A stretch of DNA of 64,000 nucleotides from an uncultured bacterium (GCA_905215155.1 CAJMPJ010000004.1:1-64000); one strand, 5' to 3'. Positions 27,023 to 36,613 are shown, numbered from the stretch's first letter. The notes: generated by a model from the letters alone, not told the origin. Program-made: numbers and translations.

Positions 27023-27579
27023 TGGAGAAAAAACGCTGTTTCTGGGTTGATGAAAAATCCCCGGTCTACGTAAAATACCATGATGAAGAATGGGGCGTGC
27101 CGGTCCATGATGATAAGAAACTATATGAAATGCTTCTTCTGGAGACATTTCAGGCTGGCCTTTCCTGGATTACCGTATTGAGAAAAAGAGAGGAATTCCG
27201 GGAAGCCTTTGACGGTTTCAGTGCAGAAAAAACAGCTTCCTACGGGGAAGACAAAATCGAAGAGCTGATGCAAAATCCAGGACTGATAAGAAACCGGAAG
27301 AAAATGGAGGCCGCGGTAAAGAATGCCAAAGTCTTCTTGCAGATTCAAGAGGAATTCGGATCTTTTTCAGCTTATTTATGGGGATTTACAAATGGAGAAA
27401 TCATCTTGAATCAGGATGATGACTTTCCGGTTAAAACCGAACTGTCGGACCGCCTTTCAAAGGACTTAAAAAAGAGAGGTATGGCGTTTGTAGGTTCTGT
27501 CACCATGTATTCTTATCTTCAGGCAGTAGGTGTTATAAACGATCATGAACTTTCCTGCTTTTGCCGCAGGCGTGAATAA
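27022..27579 (+). CDS. tag: DNA-3-methyladenine glycosylase I
   Basis: 185 aa from ATG 27022, which overlaps the map stop by one base. The family signature is clear: RCFWVDEKSPVYVKYHDEEW at the N-terminus with Cys and His zinc ligands, QAGLSWITVLRKREEFREAF in the centre and HELSCFC at the C-terminus with the second His-Cys pair. It excises 3-methyladenine from alkylated DNA. Translation is probably coupled to map. Confidence 0.95.
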   Translation: MEKKRCFWVDEKSPVYVKYHDEEWGVPVHDDKKLYEMLLLETFQAGLSWITVLRKREEFREAFDGFSAEKTASYGEDKIEELMQNPGLIRNRKKMEAAVKNAKVFLQIQEEFGSFSAYLWGFTNGEIILNQDDDFPVKTELSDRLSKDLKKRGMAFVGSVTMYSYLQAVGVINDHELSCFCRRRE

Positions 27580-27600
27580 CAGGAAGGAGAAATGTAAACA

Positions 27601-28371
27601 TTGAGCATTGTGGAAATAAGTGATCAATCGATTTTAGAGCCTTTGTTTTCCGGTTGGGAAGAAACCATGATCTGGTCCTGTCTTCAGGGGATCATGGGAA
27701 GGGCCTATGCGGATGACGGGGCTGATCCACAGTCCGCTCAGGTGGTCTTAGGAGATTTTTGCTTTTTTTCTGGAAAGCCGGACAAAGAGCTGATCCGTAA
27801 CAAACCGTCGGGACGGGAATCCGACTTCATCATTATGGTACCCAGAGATGATAAATGGGCATCTGCAATCGAAGAAGTCTGGCAGTCCCAGGCAAAAAAG
27901 ATGACCCGCTATGCCATTAAGAAAAATCCCAATGGATTTGACCGGGAGCATCTGGAAAAAATTGTTGAGCAGCTTCCGGCACCCTTTTCTCTGCGCATGA
28001 TTGACCGGGAGCTTTATAACCAGATCATGGCAGAGTCATGGTCCAGAGATTTATGCTCCCAATTTGATGGATATGAGGACTATAAAAGGCGGGGGCTTGG
28101 CGTTGCCGCCCTGGTGGAAGGCCAGGTGGTTTCTGGCGCGTCCTCGTATACTGTATACAACGGCGGAATCGAGATCGAGATTGATACGAGAGCAGATTAC
28201 AGACGCCGGGGAGCGGCTCTTGCCTGTGGAGCAAAGCTGATCCTGGAGTGTCTGAACAGAGGGCTGTATCCAAGCTGGGATGCCCAGAATCTAGGTTCTG
28301 TGGCACTTTCTGAAAAGCTTGGCTATACCTTTGATTATGAGTACATTGTTTATGAAATAAGAGGCTATTAA
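27601..28371 (+). CDS. GNAT-family acetyltransferase
   Basis: 256 aa. The length and N-terminal half (LFSGWEETMIWSCLQGIMGR) match the clostridial GNAT_acetyltran group (PF12746). The acetyl-CoA-binding region is in the C-terminal third: IEIEIDTRADYRRRGAALAC, with the RxxGxA-type P-loop, and ARLILECLNRGLYPSWDAQN-like residues. The substrate is unknown. The start is TTG, about 10 nt after AAGGAGA; an ATG inside that interval is out of frame. Confidence 0.85.
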   Translation: MSIVEISDQSILEPLFSGWEETMIWSCLQGIMGRAYADDGADPQSAQVVLGDFCFFSGKPDKELIRNKPSGRESDFIIMVPRDDKWASAIEEVWQSQAKKMTRYAIKKNPNGFDREHLEKIVEQLPAPFSLRMIDRELYNQIMAESWSRDLCSQFDGYEDYKRRGLGVAALVEGQVVSGASSYTVYNGGIEIEIDTRADYRRRGAALACGAKLILECLNRGLYPSWDAQNLGSVALSEKLGYTFDYEYIVYEIRGY

Positions 28372-28404
28372 AAGAAGGCTGCATCCGGTACATAAATTTT
28401 TTAT

Positions 28405-28433
28405 TTGGAAAATTTTACAAATTATGGTAAAAT
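28405..28433 (+). promoter_or_regulatory. Promoter of the GHL13-like lipoprotein gene
   Basis: TTGGAA, 17-nt spacer, TAAAAT, about 57 nt before the start codon. Confidence 0.6.
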
Positions 28434-28490
28434 GTTAAATAATTATTACAATACAACACCTAAAACCATAAAGAAAGTGAACAAAGTATT

Positions 28491-29921
28491 ATGAAAAAAT
28501 GGCTTTTGGCAGTAATTGTGTGCTCGTTGGTGGCAACCGGATGCAGCAGATATAAAAAGATTTCCGATTTAGAGGAGGCTGACCATTCATCGGAGGAAAC
28601 AAAAGAAAGCACTGTGGCAGTTTCCGCCCAACCGAAGAAACCAGTAAAGGTAAAAGGAATTTATATTTCCGGTTATATGGCAGGCTCCCAGGGATTTCAG
28701 TCAATTCTTGATAAGATCGAAGGAACAGAGATCAATACGGTTGTCATTGATGTGAAAAATGATGATGGCCGCATTACCTTTGCCATGGAGGGTGCCCCTA
28801 CGGTCAAAGAGATCGGTGCAGAAGAACGGTATATAAAGGATATGGATGCCCTCATGGCAGAACTAAAAGCCAGAGGGCTTTATACCATTGCCCGGGTGGT
28901 GGCCTTCCGTGACCCATATCTGGCAGAAAAAAAGCCGGAATGGAGCTTAAAGAACAAAGACGGTAGTCTTCATCGGGACAACAAAGGACTGGCTTGGGTA
29001 AATCCCTACCGTCAGGAGGTGTGGGATTATCTGGTGGAAGTGGGAACCGAGGCTTCCAAAGCAGGCTTTGATGAAATTCAGTTTGATTACATCCGGTTTG
29101 CTACGGACAGTTCCATGAAGCAGGTAGCGTTTGATGAAGCGGATACCAAAGGAAGGTCCAAAACAGAGGTCATTACGGAATTTATCCAGTATGCTTATGA
29201 GAAGCTTTCTGACCGGGATATTTTCGTATCAGCCGATGTATTCGGCACCATCATTGGCAGCAGGGTCGATGCGGAGGCAGTGGGACAGGTCTATCATGAT
29301 ATGGCACAGCACCTGGATTATATATGCCCCATGATCTATCCATCTCATTACGGAGACGGAAACTTCGGCATTGACCATCCGGATACAGAACCGTATCGTA
29401 CCATTTTAGCCGCACTTGAATTGTCAAAGAAGGATTTGGCTGAGGGCAGAAAAAGCGGAGAAAAGCAGGCCATTGTCCGTCCCTGGCTTCAGGATTTTAC
29501 CGCTTCTTATTTAAAAGACCATATTTCATACGGTCCGAAAGAGGTCCGTGCGCAGATACAGGCTGTTTACGATGCAGGATATGATGAATGGATTCTTTGG
29601 AGTGCTTCAAACCGTTATACATGGGATGGTCTTTTGAGCAAAGAAGAAGGAAAAAAGGAAGAAAAAGAGATCGCACGCGTAAGACAGTCCAGGGAAGCGT
29701 TGACCAGTCCGGATGAAACCAGTGCCTCAAATGCAGAGGCAAAGGAGCAAGAACGGAGTAAGGAAGCAGAAAAGAGCCTGGAGGGAAAGATCGCGGCAGA
29801 AGAAACCATACGCCAGGAAGAATCCATGGAATTAAAAGAAACCGTAACAAAAGAAAAAAACAAAAAAACCAGGAAAAAACCCGATGTGGTAATTATTACC
29901 ACAGGAGGTACCGGTCATTAG
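28491..29921 (+). CDS. Putative glycoside hydrolase lipoprotein (GHL13 / DUF4015)
   Basis: 476 aa. A lipoprotein signal with lipobox VATG-C18 anchors it outside the membrane. From about residue 52 (VKGIYISGYMAGS) to 385 the protein follows the DUF4015 / GHL13 TIM-barrel pattern: NTVVIDVKNDDGRITF, GLAWVNPYRQEVWDYLVE, FDEIQFDYIRF, DIFVSADVFG and YICPMIYPSHYGDG. The enzymatic activity of this family is not established; a cell-wall or surface-glycan role is inferred. The last 90 residues are a Glu/Lys-rich, probably coiled or disordered tail. It is followed 15 nt later by the DUF1653 gene. Confidence 0.85.
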   Translation: MKKWLLAVIVCSLVATGCSRYKKISDLEEADHSSEETKESTVAVSAQPKKPVKVKGIYISGYMAGSQGFQSILDKIEGTEINTVVIDVKNDDGRITFAMEGAPTVKEIGAEERYIKDMDALMAELKARGLYTIARVVAFRDPYLAEKKPEWSLKNKDGSLHRDNKGLAWVNPYRQEVWDYLVEVGTEASKAGFDEIQFDYIRFATDSSMKQVAFDEADTKGRSKTEVITEFIQYAYEKLSDRDIFVSADVFGTIIGSRVDAEAVGQVYHDMAQHLDYICPMIYPSHYGDGNFGIDHPDTEPYRTILAALELSKKDLAEGRKSGEKQAIVRPWLQDFTASYLKDHISYGPKEVRAQIQAVYDAGYDEWILWSASNRYTWDGLLSKEEGKKEEKEIARVRQSREALTSPDETSASNAEAKEQERSKEAEKSLEGKIAAEETIRQEESMELKETVTKEKNKKTRKKPDVVIITTGGTGH

Positions 29922-29936
29922 GAAGTGAGGGAAGCG

Positions 29937-30449
29937 ATGGACAGAACGCCCAAACCAGGAGAATTTTACAGACATTTTAAAAATAAGATGTATCAGGTGC
30001 TGGCGGTTGCCGTTCACTCGGAGACAAGAGAAAAGATGGTGGTCTATCAGGCACTTTATGGAACCTTCGGAGTCTACGTGCGCCCCCTTGAGATGTTTGT
30101 CAGTGAAGTGGACCATGAAAAGTATCCGGATGTGAAGCAGAAGTACCGGTTTGAAAAGGTGGATTTGGACGACCGTGCTGGAAAAGAGATAGAACAGGAG
30201 GTACCTGTTTTAGAAGCAGAACATACTGGAACCAATAAAAATCTTCTTGCATTTCTTGACGCAAGGACGTATCATGAGAAGTTGGAGATCCTTCGTCAGA
30301 ATAAAGATGAATTTACGCCGGAGGAGCTTTCAGCCATTTGCGAGATTCTGGAGATTGGAAGAAAAGATTCCGAACCGGAAGAGAAATATTACGCGGTGGA
30401 ACGATATCTGGAACTGCAGAATAAATACGATGGAGCAAGATTAAGGTGA
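29937..30449 (+). CDS. DUF1653 domain protein
   Basis: 170 aa from ATG 29937, behind GAGGGA; a GTG four codons earlier lacks a site. The DUF1653 domain covers residues 5-65 (KPGEFYRHFKNKMYQVLAVA ... VYQALYGTFGVYVRPLEMF), a small beta fold often found alone. The C-terminal half is helical and acidic. Function unknown. It sits between the lipoprotein gene and uvrC. Confidence 0.8.
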   Translation: MDRTPKPGEFYRHFKNKMYQVLAVAVHSETREKMVVYQALYGTFGVYVRPLEMFVSEVDHEKYPDVKQKYRFEKVDLDDRAGKEIEQEVPVLEAEHTGTNKNLLAFLDARTYHEKLEILRQNKDEFTPEELSAICEILEIGRKDSEPEEKYYAVERYLELQNKYDGARLR

Positions 30450-30474
30450 ATTTGACCGTAGGGAAAAGAGAGAA

Positions 30475-30488
30475 CCCCCTAAAGGGGG
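30475..30488 (+). promoter_or_regulatory. Hairpin abutting the uvrC ribosome binding site
   Basis: CCCCC-TAAA-GGGGG forms a short GC stem whose 3' arm runs into GGGGAGGTGA, the uvrC Shine-Dalgarno. It could partly occlude ribosome entry. Confidence 0.4.
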
Positions 30489-30503
30489 AGGTGATTCGTA
30501 TAA

Positions 30504-32372
30504 ATGGACCACATCGAATTTAATATAGAAGAAGAATTAAAAAAACTGCCGTCCCAGCCTGGCGTGTATCTTATGCACGACAAGCGGGACGAAATTATCT
30601 ATGTAGGGAAAGCCATCAGCTTGAAAAACAGGGTCAGGCAGTATTTTCAGAGCAGCAGAAACAAGACGGCAAAAATCGAACAGATGGTATCGAGAATCGC
30701 CCGGTTTGAATACATTATAACAGACTCAGAATTGGAAGCCCTTGTGCTGGAATGCAATCTGATCAAGGAACACCGGCCGCGCTATAACACCATGTTAAAG
30801 GATGACAAGACCTATCCCTATATCAAAGTGACGGTATTTGAGGATTATCCAAGAATCCTGTTTTCCAGAGACATGAAAAAAGACAAAAGCAAATATTTTG
30901 GGCCTTATACGAGTGCAGGCGCAGTAAAAGACACCATAGAACTGCTTCATAAGCTATATCAGATCCGGACCTGCAACCGGAATCTGCCCAGAGACATCGG
31001 CAAGGAGCGTCCCTGTTTATATTACCATATCAAACAGTGCTCGGCACCGTGTCAGGGATATATCAGCAAAGAAGAATATTTAAATTCCATAAACCAGGCC
31101 CTTGAATTTCTCGGTGGGAAATACGCTCCTGTTATCCGCCATCTGGAAGAAAAGATGCAGGCGGCTTCGGAAGAGATGGATTATGAAAAGGCCATAGAAT
31201 ACCGGGATTTATTAAACAGTGTGAAGCAGATCACCCAGAAGCAGAAGATTACGGACAGCGGAATGGAAGACCGGGATATCGTAGCCATGGCAAAGGATGA
31301 AAAGGATGCCGTGGTTCAGGTATTCTTTGTCCGGGAGGGCAGGCTCATCGGGCGGGAACATTTTCACGTGAGCATCGGAGCGGCTGAGGATGAGAAGCAG
31401 ATACTGACCGGATTTGTCAAACAGTTCTATGCAGGAACTCCCTTTATTCCCAAAGAGCTGTGGACACAGCTGGAGCTTGAGGATGAAGCGGTAATCGGAG
31501 AATGGCTTTCCGCCAAACGGGGCCAGAAAGTGAAGCTCATGGTTCCCCAGAAAGGCCAGAAAGAACGTCTGGTGGAACTGGCGGAAAAGAACGCTGCCCT
31601 GGTTTTATCTCAGGATAAGGAAAAACTGAAGCGGGAAGAGCTTCGTACCATCGGTGCCATGAATGAAGTGGGGGGCTGGCTTGGCCTTACAGAAGTAAAA
31701 CGGATCGAAGCCTTTGATATATCCAACATAAGCGGTTTTGAGTCAGTAGGTTCCATGATTGTCTATGAAAATGGAAAACCAAAACGGAACGATTACCGGA
31801 AATTCAAGATCAAGTGGGTCAAGGGAGCCAATGATTATGCTTCCATGAAGGAAGTCCTGACCCGAAGATTTTCCCATGGATTAAAAGAAGTGGAAGAGTT
31901 AAGGGAAAAAGGGGTGGATGAAGAATTGGGAAGCTTCACCCGGTTTCCCGATTTGATCATGATGGATGGCGGACGGGGTCAGGTAAACATTGCTCTTTCT
32001 GTGATGCAGGAGATGGGTCTTTCCATTCCGGTCTGCGGCATGGTCAAAGATGATAACCACCGGACCAGAGGACTTTATTTTAACAATGTGGAGATTCCTA
32101 TCGACAGGCATTCCGAAGGCTTTAAGCTGATTACCAGAATCCAGGATGAAGCCCACCGGTTTGCCATTGAATATCATAGAAGTCTGAGAAGCAAAGGCCA
32201 GGTAAAATCCATTCTTGATGATATTCCGGGAATCGGACCCAACCGGAGAAAGGCTCTCATGCGTGAATTTAAAGGCATAGAAGCAATAAAAGAAGCTTCG
32301 GTGGAAGAGTTGGAAAAGATACCGGGGATGAATGCCAGGTCTGCAAAGAGCGTCTATGAGTTCTTTCATTGA
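30504..32372 (+). CDS. uvrC: UvrABC excinuclease subunit C
   Basis: 622 aa, standard length. The N-terminal GIY-YIG nuclease is seen in [18 protein letters not shown], followed by the cysteine-bearing middle part, a UVR motif near residue 205 ([15 protein letters not shown]), the RNase H-like C-terminal nuclease ([29 protein letters not shown]) and a helix-hairpin-helix pair at the end ([13 protein letters not shown]). It makes both incisions in nucleotide excision repair after UvrB handover. It heads a run of conserved genes through to the Crh-like gene. Confidence 0.97.
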   Translation: MDHIEFNIEEELKKLPSQPGVYLMHDKRDEIIYVGKAISLKNRVRQYFQSSRNKTAKIEQMVSRIARFEYIITDSELEALVLECNLIKEHRPRYNTMLKDDKTYPYIKVTVFEDYPRILFSRDMKKDKSKYFGPYTSAGAVKDTIELLHKLYQIRTCNRNLPRDIGKERPCLYYHIKQCSAPCQGYISKEEYLNSINQALEFLGGKYAPVIRHLEEKMQAASEEMDYEKAIEYRDLLNSVKQITQKQKITDSGMEDRDIVAMAKDEKDAVVQVFFVREGRLIGREHFHVSIGAAEDEKQILTGFVKQFYAGTPFIPKELWTQLELEDEAVIGEWLSAKRGQKVKLMVPQKGQKERLVELAEKNAALVLSQDKEKLKREELRTIGAMNEVGGWLGLTEVKRIEAFDISNISGFESVGSMIVYENGKPKRNDYRKFKIKWVKGANDYASMKEVLTRRFSHGLKEVEELREKGVDEELGSFTRFPDLIMMDGGRGQVNIALSVMQEMGLSIPVCGMVKDDNHRTRGLYFNNVEIPIDRHSEGFKLITRIQDEAHRFAIEYHRSLRSKGQVKSILDDIPGIGPNRRKALMREFKGIEAIKEASVEELEKIPGMNARSAKSVYEFFH

Positions 32373-32444
32373 CCATTATAGCTTTTCAAAATACAGAATC
32401 TGTGTTAGTATGAAAAAAACAGATGGAAAAAGGAGCGTATCGCC

Positions 32445-33377
32445 ATGCATGGAGTAGCGATTACAGATTTGATTGAAAAGATGAGTCTCCGGAATATGAC
32501 TCCGGAGATCGATGCAGAGAAAATTGTGTTAAGCCATCCGGATGTCAATCGTCCGGCGCTGCAGTTAGCCGGATTTTTTGATCATTTTGATAATGAGCGT
32601 GTGCAGATCATCGGTTACGTGGAACAGGAATATATCAACCAGATGAGTCAGGAAAGAAAGCTTGAGATGTACAACAAACTCCTGGCTTGCAAGATTCCCT
32701 GCCTGGTATACAGCCGCAGCCAGACTCCGGACTTGGATCTGCTGAAGCTTTGCAACCATTACGGTGTTCCCTGCCTGGTGTCGGATAAAACTACTTCGGA
32801 TTTGATGGCGGAGGTGATCCGCTGGCTGAAGGTAAAGCTTGCTCCCTGCATCAGCATCCACGGTGTTTTGGTGGATGTATTTGGAGAAGGTGTGCTGATC
32901 ATGGGAGAGAGCGGGATCGGAAAAAGTGAAGCGGCTCTTGAACTGATTAAGAGAGGCCATCGTCTGGTGACAGATGACGTTGTGGAGATCCGCAAGGTCA
33001 GCGATGCCACCCTGATTGGAAGCGCTCCCCAGATTACCAAGCATTTTATCGAACTTCGGGGAATCGGCATCATTGATGTGAAGACTCTGTTCGGTGTGGA
33101 AAGTGTAAAGGACACCCAGGCCATTGATATGGTAATCAAATTAGAGGACTGGGATAAGGATAAAGAATATGACAGACTGGGGATCGAGGACCAGTATACA
33201 GAATTTTTAGGCAACCGGGTGGTGTGTCATTCCATTCCGGTACGTCCAGGACGTAATCTGGCCATTATCGTTGAATCCGCGGCTGTCAATTACAGACAAA
33301 AGAAGATGGGGTACAACGCGGCTCAGGAATTATACAACCGCGTCCAGGCAAACCTGTCAAAAAAACAGGATGATTGA
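32445..33377 (+). CDS. hprK: HPr kinase/phosphorylase
   Basis: 310 aa. Walker A GESGIGKSEAAL lies near residue 155, preceded by the conserved His in SIHGVLVDV, and the HprK signature LRGIGIIDVKTLFG follows. It phosphorylates Ser46 of HPr/Crh in response to glycolytic intermediates and reverses this with phosphate, feeding CcpA-dependent catabolite repression. A Crh-like substrate is encoded four genes downstream. Start ATG is behind AAAGGAG. Confidence 0.96.
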   Translation: MHGVAITDLIEKMSLRNMTPEIDAEKIVLSHPDVNRPALQLAGFFDHFDNERVQIIGYVEQEYINQMSQERKLEMYNKLLACKIPCLVYSRSQTPDLDLLKLCNHYGVPCLVSDKTTSDLMAEVIRWLKVKLAPCISIHGVLVDVFGEGVLIMGESGIGKSEAALELIKRGHRLVTDDVVEIRKVSDATLIGSAPQITKHFIELRGIGIIDVKTLFGVESVKDTQAIDMVIKLEDWDKDKEYDRLGIEDQYTEFLGNRVVCHSIPVRPGRNLAIIVESAAVNYRQKKMGYNAAQELYNRVQANLSKKQDD

Positions 33378-33385
33378 GGTGTTTG

Positions 33386-34297
33386 ATGACTGAATTATAT
33401 AAAAAACTTCTTGGTGCAGCCGATGAAAACCATATAAAGGTGGGGGAAGAGATGCGCAAGCATACCTCGTTCAAGGTAGGTGGACCTGCCGCCTGCTTTG
33501 TCACTCCGGCAGATGAAAAGGAACTTGCAGCCGTGCTGCTTCTTTGCCGGAAGGAGGAGGTGCCTTATTTCATACTCGGAAACGGAAGCAATCTTCTGGT
33601 TGGGGATGAAGGTTTTGACGGAGTTGTAATATCCATGAACGGCTTTAACGGCTGTGAAGTGGACCGGGAGCAGGGAATCGTTAAGGCTGGAGCCGGATTA
33701 TCCTTAGCCCGGATCGCACAGGAAGCGTATAAGGCTTCACTCACCGGCTTTGAATTTGCAGCCGGAATACCAGGCACTCTTGGCGGTGCGGTAGTGATGA
33801 ATGCCGGTGCATATGGTTCTGAAATGAAGGAAGTCTTACGCTCTGTCCGGGTTTTGACTCCGGAGGGAGACGTAAAAGAAATTCCCGTAAAAGAACTTTC
33901 CTTGGGATACCGGACCAGTTGTATTATTCCAAACAAATATGTGGTGCTGGAAGCATTGATCCGTTTGAAAGAAGGAGATAAAGCAGCCATAAAAAGCCGG
34001 ATGGATGAACTTGCAGGCAGAAGGAAAGAAAAACAGCCTCTGGAATACCCAAGTGCCGGCAGTACATTTAAAAGACCGGAAGGATATTTTGCCGGAAAAC
34101 TGATTGAGGATGCCGGCTTGAGAGGGTTTTCCGTAGGCGGTGCCCAGGTATCAGAAAAGCACTGCGGGTTCGTGATTAATAAAGATCATGCCACTGCGGC
34201 AGAGATTATGGCGTTAGTGGAAGAGGTAAAGACACGGGTACGGAATAATTCGGGAGTAGAACTTGAGATGGAAGTAAAGACACTGGGTAAATTCTAA
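33386..34297 (+). CDS. murB: UDP-N-acetylenolpyruvoylglucosamine reductase
   Basis: 303 aa from ATG 33386 behind GAGGTG; an in-frame TTG four codons earlier overlaps that site. FAD-binding motifs GNGSNLLVGDEGFDG and GIPGTLGGAVVMNAGAYG are intact, and the catalytic serine is in PSAGSTFKRP. This is the type II (MurB without extra loop) form common in Firmicutes. It makes UDP-N-acetylmuramate for peptidoglycan. Confidence 0.96.
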   Translation: MTELYKKLLGAADENHIKVGEEMRKHTSFKVGGPAACFVTPADEKELAAVLLLCRKEEVPYFILGNGSNLLVGDEGFDGVVISMNGFNGCEVDREQGIVKAGAGLSLARIAQEAYKASLTGFEFAAGIPGTLGGAVVMNAGAYGSEMKEVLRSVRVLTPEGDVKEIPVKELSLGYRTSCIIPNKYVVLEALIRLKEGDKAAIKSRMDELAGRRKEKQPLEYPSAGSTFKRPEGYFAGKLIEDAGLRGFSVGGAQVSEKHCGFVINKDHATAAEIMALVEEVKTRVRNNSGVELEMEVKTLGKF

Positions 34298-34316
34298 CAG
34301 TGCAAAGGAGACTAAA

Positions 34317-35198
34317 GTGAGGCTTGTAATTGTAACGGGCATGTCAGGCGCAGGAAAGACACAGGCATTAAAGATGTTGGAAGATATGGGGTTTTACTGT
34401 GTGGATAATCTCCCCATTCCTCTGATAGAAAAATTTGCAGAACTGACTCTTAATAATCCGGAAGGTACACCCAATGCCGCCATGGGAATTGATATCCGAA
34501 GCGGAGAAGACTTATCCGTGCTAAACCGGATCTTTGATGAGTGGTCAAGAAACCGGGTGCCCTTTGAGATCCTATTCCTTGATGCAGGAGATGAGATCCT
34601 GATCAAACGGTATAAGGAAACCAGAAGGGCACATCCCCTTGCTGCGGGAGGGCGGATCGACAGCGGAATCGCAAAAGAGCGGGGAAAGCTTGCGTTTTTA
34701 AAGGAAGAGGCCGATTATATTATTGACACCAGCAAGCTTCTCACCAAAGAACTCAGACAGGAACTGGAAAAGATTTTTGTAAATCATGAATCTTACCGCA
34801 ACTTATACATTACCTTACTTTCCTTTGGGTTTAAATATGGGATTCCATCGGATGCAGATCTGGTATTCGATGTCCGTTTTCTCCCAAATCCCTACTATGT
34901 AGAAGATCTGCGGTATAAAACCGGAGAGGAGAAAGCGGTGCGGGACTATGTAATGCAGAATGGCATTGCTGCCTTATTTCTGGACAAACTTTATGATATG
35001 CTGGATTTTCTCATCCCCAATTATGTGCTGGAAGGGAAAAACCAGCTGGTTATAGCCATTGGATGTACCGGCGGCAAGCATCGTTCGGTAACCATCTCGA
35101 AGGCGGTTTACGAAAGGTTAAAATCCCGCGAAGAGTTCGGGATTAAGATAGAACACAGAGACATTGACAAGGACAATATACGGAAAAGGATCGGATAG
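34317..35198 (+). CDS. rapZ: RapZ/YvcJ-family nucleotide-binding protein
   Basis: 293 aa, GTG start. Walker A GMSGAGKT is at residues 8-15, the N-terminal kinase-like domain continues with FYCVDNLPIPL and the C-terminal domain has the conserved GCTGGKHRSVTISK. In Gram-negatives RapZ controls GlmZ sRNA decay; the Firmicute homologue YvcJ is a P-loop NTPase whose role is less clear. It usually sits with yvcK and whiA; here yvcK (cofD-like) is absent and whiA follows directly after 2 nt. Confidence 0.94.
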   Translation: MRLVIVTGMSGAGKTQALKMLEDMGFYCVDNLPIPLIEKFAELTLNNPEGTPNAAMGIDIRSGEDLSVLNRIFDEWSRNRVPFEILFLDAGDEILIKRYKETRRAHPLAAGGRIDSGIAKERGKLAFLKEEADYIIDTSKLLTKELRQELEKIFVNHESYRNLYITLLSFGFKYGIPSDADLVFDVRFLPNPYYVEDLRYKTGEEKAVRDYVMQNGIAALFLDKLYDMLDFLIPNYVLEGKNQLVIAIGCTGGKHRSVTISKAVYERLKSREEFGIKIEHRDIDKDNIRKRIG

Positions 35199-35200
35199 AG

Positions 35201-36169
35201 ATGTCATTTTCTTCCAAATTAAAAGAAGAGCTTTCCAGGCAGATCAGCCCGGCAAGGCATTGCCAGATTGCAGAGATGGCTGCAATTATCAGCTTGTGCG
35301 GAAAAATAATCATATCCGAGGATGACCGCTATACCATTAAAATTCATACGGAAAATGTGGCAGTTGCAAGAAAGTACTTTACATTATTGAAAAAAACATT
35401 TAATATTAGTACTGATGTTTCTATTAGAAGAAACGCTTACTTAAATAAGAACCGTACTTATACGGTCACGATCCGGGAGCATGAGGATGCCCTTAGGGTT
35501 TTGTATGCGACAAAGCTTCTTGATGAGAACGGAGAAGTGGGGGAAAACTTAAATGTAGTCCGGAACGTGGTCATTCAACAGTCCTGCTGCAGAAGAGCGT
35601 TTATCCGGGGAGCTTTTTTATCTTCGGGTTCCTTGAGCGATCCTGAGAAATTCTATCACTTTGAAATCGTTTGCGCCACAGAAGAAAAAGCGGAACAGTT
35701 AAAATCCATAATTGCAACCTTTGACCTTGAAGCAAAGATTGTAAAGAGAAAACGGTATTTTGTTGTTTACATCAAAGAAGGAAGCCAGATCGTGGACATA
35801 CTGAATGTGATGGAAGCTCCGGTCACCTTGATGGAACTGGAAAATATCAGGATTTTAAAGGACATGCGTAACAGTGTGAACCGTCAGGTCAACTGTGAAA
35901 CGGCCAATATTAATAAAACGGTATCAGCTGCGGTCAAGCAGATAGAAGATATAGAATATATCAGAGATACGATCGGACTCGATCATCTTCCGGAAAACTT
36001 AAGTGAGATTGCCAGGGAGAGACTTGAAAGACCGGAAGCGACGTTAAAAGAGCTTGGAGAAGCTTTGGACCCGCCTGTAGGAAAATCAGGAGTGAACCAC
36101 CGGCTTAGAAAGCTTTGCGATCTGGCAGGACGGCTGCGCACCACAGGCATGGGCAGCGGAATGGAGTAG
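35201..36169 (+). CDS. whiA: WhiA-family regulator
   Basis: 322 aa. The N-terminal two-thirds has the LAGLIDADG-like fold with the conserved CCRRAFIRGAFLSSGSLSDP segment and the C-terminal part a helix-turn-helix (HLPENLSEIARERLERPEAT, GVNHRLRKL). WhiA controls sporulation septation in actinomycetes; in Firmicutes it influences cell division and nucleoid organisation. It overlaps no neighbour and is likely cotranscribed with rapZ. Confidence 0.95.
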   Translation: MSFSSKLKEELSRQISPARHCQIAEMAAIISLCGKIIISEDDRYTIKIHTENVAVARKYFTLLKKTFNISTDVSIRRNAYLNKNRTYTVTIREHEDALRVLYATKLLDENGEVGENLNVVRNVVIQQSCCRRAFIRGAFLSSGSLSDPEKFYHFEIVCATEEKAEQLKSIIATFDLEAKIVKRKRYFVVYIKEGSQIVDILNVMEAPVTLMELENIRILKDMRNSVNRQVNCETANINKTVSAAVKQIEDIEYIRDTIGLDHLPENLSEIARERLERPEATLKELGEALDPPVGKSGVNHRLRKLCDLAGRLRTTGMGSGME

Positions 36170-36198
36170 ATTCGTTCATTGGAATGAGGAGGATAATT

Positions 36199-36456
36199 AT
36201 GGTAAGAAAAACAGTCACCGTGGAACTTGCAACAGGCTTAGAGGCCAGACCGGTTGCTATGCTGGTTCAGGTTGCGAGCCAATATGAAAGCAACATTTAT
36301 GTTGAAATCGAATCCAAAAGAGTCAACGCCAAAAGTATTATGGGTATGATGACTTTGGGTCTTGCGGCTGGAGAACAGATAACCGTCACTGCGGATGGCA
36401 GCGATGAAGAACAGGCTGTTGCCGAAATTGAAAAATATTTAAGTAACAATGATTAA
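36199..36456 (+). CDS. Crh-like HPr paralogue, Glu in place of His15
   Basis: 85 aa from ATG 36199, behind GAGGAGGA. The HPr fold is clear (TVELATGLEARPVAMLVQ, KSIMGMMTLGL). The phosphorylatable His15 of HPr is Glu15 here (GLEARP), so it cannot take phosphate from enzyme I, whereas the regulatory Ser46 in AKSIMGM is at the canonical position. This is the arrangement of Bacillus Crh, which has Gln15. Its role is inferred to be an HprK-dependent corepressor of CcpA. Gene order with hprK in the same cluster supports this. Confidence 0.88.
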   Translation: MVRKTVTVELATGLEARPVAMLVQVASQYESNIYVEIESKRVNAKSIMGMMTLGLAAGEQITVTADGSDEEQAVAEIEKYLSNND

Positions 36457-36477
36457 ATCGAATAAAATATGAAGTTT

Positions 36478-36525
36478 ATAAGGCGGAGCTTTCCATTGTC
36501 ACAGATGGAGCTCCGCCTCTTATGT
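36478..36525 (+). terminator. Intrinsic terminator after the Crh-like gene
   Basis: AGGCGGAGCT pairs with AGCTCCGCCT, stem ends in CTTATGTATTA; the T-run is weak. Confidence 0.65.
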
Positions 36526-36551
36526 ATTATGGGGAAAGTTGTCAGAAGATG

Positions 36552-36580
36552 TTTCAGGGCAACTTTGTTTATGTTATAAT
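36552..36580 (+). promoter_or_regulatory. Extended -10 promoter of dnaE
   Basis: TTTCAG, 17-nt spacer and TATAAT with TG at the extended -10, about 34 nt before the start codon. Confidence 0.5.
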
Positions 36581-36613
36581 AGAAGAAATCAGGAAAGAAG
36601 GAGATACGAACAG

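Noticed and set aside
32565..33214. Two long minus-strand frames of about 150 codons
   Set aside because: Antisense shadows of hprK.
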